From Litomosoides sigmodontis (lineage: Eukaryota > Nematoda > Chromadorea > Rhabditida > Onchocercidae), in the NCBI GenBank assembly GCA_963070105.1, contig OY718803.1:10273823-10337822 (forward strand): a DNA stretch of 64,000 nt. The letters are read 5' to 3'. Under the pieces are notes generated by a model. That model did not search any database. It worked only from the letters and a program-made list of their open reading frames with translations, and had not been told where the DNA came from. Shown here one piece after another: positions 58,823 through 64,000 of this stretch. Numbering within the stretch: the first letter of the stretch is position 1; the number at the start of each line of letters is the position of its first letter. The position numbers were made by a program, and so were the translations under genes.

Positions 58823-61800
58823 TCAATCACTGTCGCTACTAAATTTAATCGAATGAGAACTAGTGTCAATTTTCGTACCGCTACCGGTATAGGAACCACG
58901 TTTCTTCTTCGTTTTTTCATGACGAAATCCTTTGCCTTGTACATTTTTCATATCTTCATATGCTTTCCTGCCCCACTGGTCGTAAGTCTAAATAAAAGTA
59001 CAATACCACTAAGTAAAATAAATATATTATAATGATTTCAAGCAATACATAAAGTGTCATTGCAAGCACGGGAACATTTCGACGGGGCAATGTCATAGAG
59101 ACAGAGTACAACAGTGATGTCAATGATAAAACCACAATTACCACTTTCTTAACTAGATCATAAATAGCGAAAGCGGAGAAGGAATAAAACAGAAACTTCG
59201 AATTCGATCATATTTTATATTTTTCCTTGAGAAAAGAAAAAATGCTACATTAAAACTGTACCTTCATACGATACGAATTATCGCGAAATTTATCGTCCAA
59301 CTCATCCTTCGATGTCTTCACTCTACGAAATGGTTCTGTCTTCACAATCTACAATAATTTTAGGACCTTATAAATTCCCATTTCGAAAAACTACGGAATA
59401 TTTAAATACAGTCAAACAGAAATCTGTCTAGACTATTTCATGAGCTATCACATTCAGGAGTTAAAAACTAGAAATGTTATGCTGCTAACAATCAAAGATA
59501 CTATATAAACGTTAAAAAAGCGAAAATCCTCTTGCATACCTTCTGCTGCTTCCTGTTTCTTTTATCCATAACGTCTTGGTTATTACCCATTCTGTAATGC
59601 ACAAAATAAAAAAGCATCTCTAGTCACACAAAAATAATCCTATACTTCTGCTGCCAGCTACATAAATCTCTACTGAAGGCGTCATCACAACCCAGTCATG
59701 ACCAGCAGTCTAGTTAAAAATTAGAAGCAAACCTTATCTGCATATCGTCATTTTCATCCCTCACGTCTGCACTTTTGTCTTCCTTATTTGAATCGGCATT
59801 TTTTTGCGTCCGCTCTCTATTTTCATCCTGAAAAATTATATTTAAGATCAACCTAAACCAATTCTGCGAATTCCGACTTTACAGTTATTTATCGAAGTGA
59901 AAGCATCTCCGGACTTTAAAGTTTAACAATACCTCTTTAGACCACATTGCTTTCATATTCTTAGAAGGTTTCCCTGAAGTATTATCAGCTTTCCTAAAAA
60001 AAGATAGATGTAAGACAACCAAGACAAAATGTGATAACAAGCATGTCTGATTTGATAAGTTTAAAACAGCGATATGCCGATAGCAATTATAGGAAAATAT
60101 GTAGCTCGTATGTGGAAAAGAAAACAAAGAAATTAAGGATATTTCCAGAAGCTGACCTTTTATTATTGTCTCTGCTACCACCATTTGATGAACCATCGGG
60201 TGCTTCCGCAATGCAAAGTGAATTTTCTGCGCATAAATTTTTAGCTTTCGGTTTTGAGGTGTCAGTCGATGAATAATCCATTTTACCTGATCCTGCTGCT
60301 GCAAATTTCTGATGTTCCGTAAGCGCTTTCCTTGTGGAATTTATAACATCTGCAGATGTTTCTTTACTAGTTTTTAAAATTCCTTTCTCTGAAGTCCCAT
60401 CACTATCTGAGTTCGAACCTGATGAAATAGCTGAATCTCGTGTGGCGACAGATTTGCTATTTACATGTACTCCCGTCGCAGTCCGCTGCCGCAACTGCCT
60501 CAAACCAGATCCATCGGACTCTGAATCAGATGAAGTTTCAGAATCCCTTATGGCAGAATGTTTAGAATTACTCGACGGCTTTGCAGTTCCTTGCTGATTC
60601 AAACGCATCGGTGATATGACGGCCTTATTGGCAACGGAAACTTTCGTTTCAACAGTATCAGCTCCAACATCGTCAGACGAACTATCATCAGAAGAGCTAT
60701 CGTCCATTATTTCTTGTTTCCCTTCCACTTCCTGCCCGCCTGACCGCTGATTCCCAGTTGGTTTTTCAGGAAAAACTGCTTTGGAATCCGAAGATGAATT
60801 GGAAGACGAACTCTGCTTGATCTTTGACTGAGTGACCACCCGTTGCGATGCTTTCTTTGACTCTTGTATTTTGCTACCACTGTCGGAATCAGAAGACGAT
60901 GTATCCTCATCTGCAACGGTCTTATTTCCAGCTGCTCTTGTTGTTATACTATTCTTAGCTGTCTCATTACATTCTTCATTCCTTGACTTACTTTTCATAT
61001 CAAGTTTACCATTTACGACAGTACTACATTTTTGTTGAGTCTTTTTTGCCAACTTCACTGCACCACTACTATCGCTGTCAGTAGAACCCGACGAACTTGT
61101 ATCTACTGCTTTCTCCTGAGTAAGTCCTGTCTTTTGGTGAGCCTGAAACTTCCGTTTTTTAGCTGGTGTTTCATCGACTTCACTTTCGGAATCTGAACTA
61201 CTGTCATCCACGTCGTTTATAGTTAGAGACTTCCTAGCTGACGTAGCAGCTATTTTAGACATTTTAATCAGTTCGCCAGAGGTTTTCTTATCTAAACTTC
61301 CATCATCGTTCTTTAGTTTCTCCCCTTGCTGCATTACAAGGGATTCACTTACGCTTTGCTTTCCTAATGACTTCACAATTTCGCCCGTATCATCCTCGCT
61401 AGTATCACTATCAGACGAACTTTCAGATAACGTGTTTTTTATATTCTCATTTGCTGTCGCAAGCGATGATTTCCCCGGATTTTTTGGTCGCTGCAATGGC
61501 ATCAAACACTTCGCCTTTTCATCATCATCGCTACTAGAACTACTATCAGATGAGCTTCCTAATTTCCTTGTAGATGTTGCATTTTTTAAATTAGCGTTGG
61601 GAACTGCTTTTCCGGTGACTTTTCTTTGCACTGCCAACCGTAAATCCTTCTTCGAATCCCCATCACTACTAGAAGTAGTGTCACATGAACTATCAAATGC
61701 TTTATTTACAGCATTTTTCAAATCACCACTTCGCGTAACTGGAACTTTTCCTTGCGCTGACGTCCTTAAATTCTCATTTTTTTTATTGTCATCATTGCTA

Positions 61801-64000
61801 CTGGAAGTACTGTCAGAAGAACTCCCTGGTTTCTTTGTAGTAGGAGCATTTTTTAAAATGGTGGATGGCGTAGTTGGAACTGCTTTTCCATGAACTTTTC
61901 GCTGCACTTCCATCCGCAAGCCTTTTCTCGTATCCTCATCACTATTAGAAGTGCTGTCAGATGAACTTTCAGATGATTTTCTTACGGAAACAGAACTTTT
62001 TACACCACTATTTCGTGTAACTGGAACTGTTTTCTCTGAAACTTTTCCTTGCGCTGATGGCCTGAAACTCTCATTTGCATTACCATCATCATCGCTGCTC
62101 GAAGTACTGTCCGATGAGCTCCCCGGTTTCTTTGTAGTAGGCGCATTTTTTAAAATGGTGGATGGCGTAGTTGGAACTGCTTTTCCATGAACTTTTCGTT
62201 GCACTTCCACTCGCAAGCCTTTTCTCGTATCCTCATCACTATTAGAAGTGCTGTCAGACGAACTTTCGGATGATTTTCTTACGGTAGCAGCACTTTTCAC
62301 ACCACCATTTCGAGAAATTGGAATTGTTTTCTCTGAAGCTTTTGCTTGCGCTGATAGCCTGAAACTCTCATTTGCATTATCATCATCATCGCTGCTGGAA
62401 GTACTGTCGGATGAGCTCCCTGCTTTCTTCGCACGAGGTGCATTTTTTAAGTTGGCGCATGGCGTGGTTGGAACTACTTTTCCAGGAACCATTTGCGCTG
62501 CTGAATGCAAACTATTCTTCGAGTCGTCATCACTACTAGAAGTACTATCAGATGAACTTATTAGTTTCTTTGTAACAGTTGCATTTTTGACGGTTGGCGT
62601 GGTTGGAGTTGCTTTTCCTGGAATTTTCATTTGCACTGCTAACTGCAAACCATTCTTCTTAGCATCCTCATCACTACTAGAAGTACTGTCAGATAAACTT
62701 TTAGATGATTTTCTTATATGAGCTGAACTTTTCATATCACTATTTCCCGCAACTGGAACTTTTCTTTGCATTGGTGCCCTCAAATTCTCATTTATTTTAC
62801 CGCCATCGCTGCTACTGGAAGTACTGTCAGACGAACTCCCTGATTTCTTTGTAGTAGGTGCATTTTTTAAATTGGCAGATGGCGTGGTTGAAACTGTTTT
62901 TCTAAGAACTTTTCTTTGCACTTCCAATTGTAAGCCTTTTCCGGTATCCCCATCGCTGTTGGAAGTGCTGTCAGATGAACCTTCAGACAGTTTTTTCGTA
63001 GGGATCATCACATTTTTTAAATTGCCACTTAGCGGAACTGTTTTCTCCGATACCTTTCCTTGTCCTGACCTCATATCTTTCGGTGGATCCTCATCACTAC
63101 TAGAAGAACTGTCAGATGTGCTTTCAGATGGCTTTTTTACGAAAGAAACACTTTTTAAATCACTATTTCGTGTAACTGGAATTGTTTTTTCCGAAACTTT
63201 TCCTTGAACTGACGGCCTGAAACTATCGTTGGCATTAACGTCACTGTCGCTGCTGGAAGTGCTGTCGGATGAACTGCCCTGTATCTTTCTACGAGACGCA
63301 TCTTTTGGCGTAGTTGGAACTACTTTTCCAAGAGCTTTTCTTTGCACTGCTAACCGCATATCATTCTTATTCGTATCCTCATCACTACTGGAAGTACTGT
63401 CAGATGAGCTTTCACGTGGTTTTTTCCCAAAAGCAGAACCTTCGCCATATCTTGCAATTGGAACGTTTCTTTGCACCGGCATCCTCGAATTCTTCTTTGC
63501 ATTATCGTCACTATCGCTACTGGAAGTACTATCGGATGAACTGCCTGGTTTCCTTGTATGAGGCGCATTTTTTAAGTCGGCGCTTGGCGTGGTCGGAACT
63601 ACTTTTCCAGGAGCTTTCCTTTGCACGGCTAACGACAAATCCTTGTTCGCATTCTCATCGCTACTAGAAGTGCTATCGGATGAACTATCAGATGGTTTTT
63701 TTGCAGGAGCACTTTTTAACTCATTTCGTATAACTGGAACTGTTTTCTCTCGAAGTTTTCCTTGCACTGACGGCCTCAAACTCTCATTTGCAACATCATC
63801 ACTGCTGCTGGAAGTGCTGTCAACATTTTCAGATTTTTTCGCAGGAGTTGCATTTTTCAGGTTCGCTTTTAGTGCAACTGAAGATGCTTTTTTAAGACTC
63901 CTTTCTTTCACACCCGCATCTACATCATTATCACTACTGGTCGTGCTGTCGGACGAACTTCCGGGAGCAGCACTGTTCTTCAAATTAGCATTTAACTCAA
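58823..64000 (-). CDS. NOLC1: Nopp140/NOLC1, second identical copy, cut by the window end
   Basis: Exons (complement) 58823-58987, 59262-59348, 59540-59591, 59733-59827, 59933-59993 and 60157-64000 (partial) match the first copy. The 5' exons, and any duplicate of the intronic snoRNA candidate, would lie beyond 64000. Whether the next contig continues identically up to its own equivalent of 51804 would help decide between overlap and true duplication. Confidence 0.85.

Larger units (their letters stand above)
52005..64000 (+). repeat. Duplicate of 38176-50171, probable unmerged contig overlap
   Basis: Every landmark after the gap recurs at a constant offset of 13829 bp: the giant gene's 3' end, NHP2 and Nopp140. 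All translated products match and homopolymer runs have equal length (for example the ten-A run in intron 3), so I found no substitution or indel in about 12 kb including introns. The copy starts in mid-exon exactly at the gap edge. This fits overlapping contig ends placed in series better than a biological duplication. Confidence 0.95.

Noticed and set aside
52005..64000. True tandem gene duplication of NHP2 and Nopp140
   Set aside because: Absence of any difference in introns, and a start exactly at a fixed-size gap in mid-exon, favour an assembly overlap. It is kept as testable in the findings.

Overview
The window is eukaryotic DNA, most likely from a nematode, perhaps a clade III (spirurid/filarial-like) species. 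Introns are short and AT-rich with TTTCAG/TTNCAG acceptors, flanks are about 30% GC, and a probable trans-splice acceptor lies 12 nt before an ATG. The species and clade are inferred, not shown. An exact 200-N gap (51805-52004) marks a scaffold join. LAYOUT. (1) 1-39123 (+) is one uninterrupted reading frame, open at the left edge: a giant tandem-repeat exon. Bases 1-36411 hold exactly 82 complete units of 426, 438 or 459 bp. Each unit carries two related ~72-residue modules ending in YHSGRSD. The array ends in a half unit, eight diverged modules, an I-P-x proline repeat and a basic Ser/Thr-rich tail. Three small exons (39312-39474, 39703-39852, 40678-40769) complete the protein in phase and give a polybasic C-terminus ending CTML, a possible prenylation box. 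(2) 40770-42509 is AT-rich intergenic DNA between converging genes. (3) 42510-44136 (-) is a five-exon NHP2 gene (H/ACA snoRNP core protein, L7Ae family). (4) 44994-51664 (-) is a ten-exon Nopp140/NOLC1 (DAO-5-like) gene with LisH-like N-terminus, very long Ser-acidic/Lys repeat region and SRP40-type C-terminus. One of its introns holds a good by-eye candidate H/ACA snoRNA (50650-50768, minus). (5) 51733-51804 (-) may be the 3' end of a further minus-strand gene, 57 bp from the presumed Nopp140 trans-splice site. (6) After the gap, 52005-64000 repeats 38176-50171 at a constant offset of 13829 bp, with no difference that I could find. This is most simply an unmerged contig overlap rather than a second gene set. 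HOW IT FITS TOGETHER. NHP2 and Nopp140 are adjacent, on the same strand, and both serve H/ACA snoRNP assembly; with the intronic H/ACA-like RNA they form a small nucleolar RNP locus, possibly an operon. The giant protein is probably a cytoskeletal or membrane-linked spacer. Its array shows higher-order duplication: 14399 bp repeats 16458 bp downstream, and one unit is a visible recombinant. Similarity to the giant tails of nematode ankyrins (UNC-44) is only a hypothesis.
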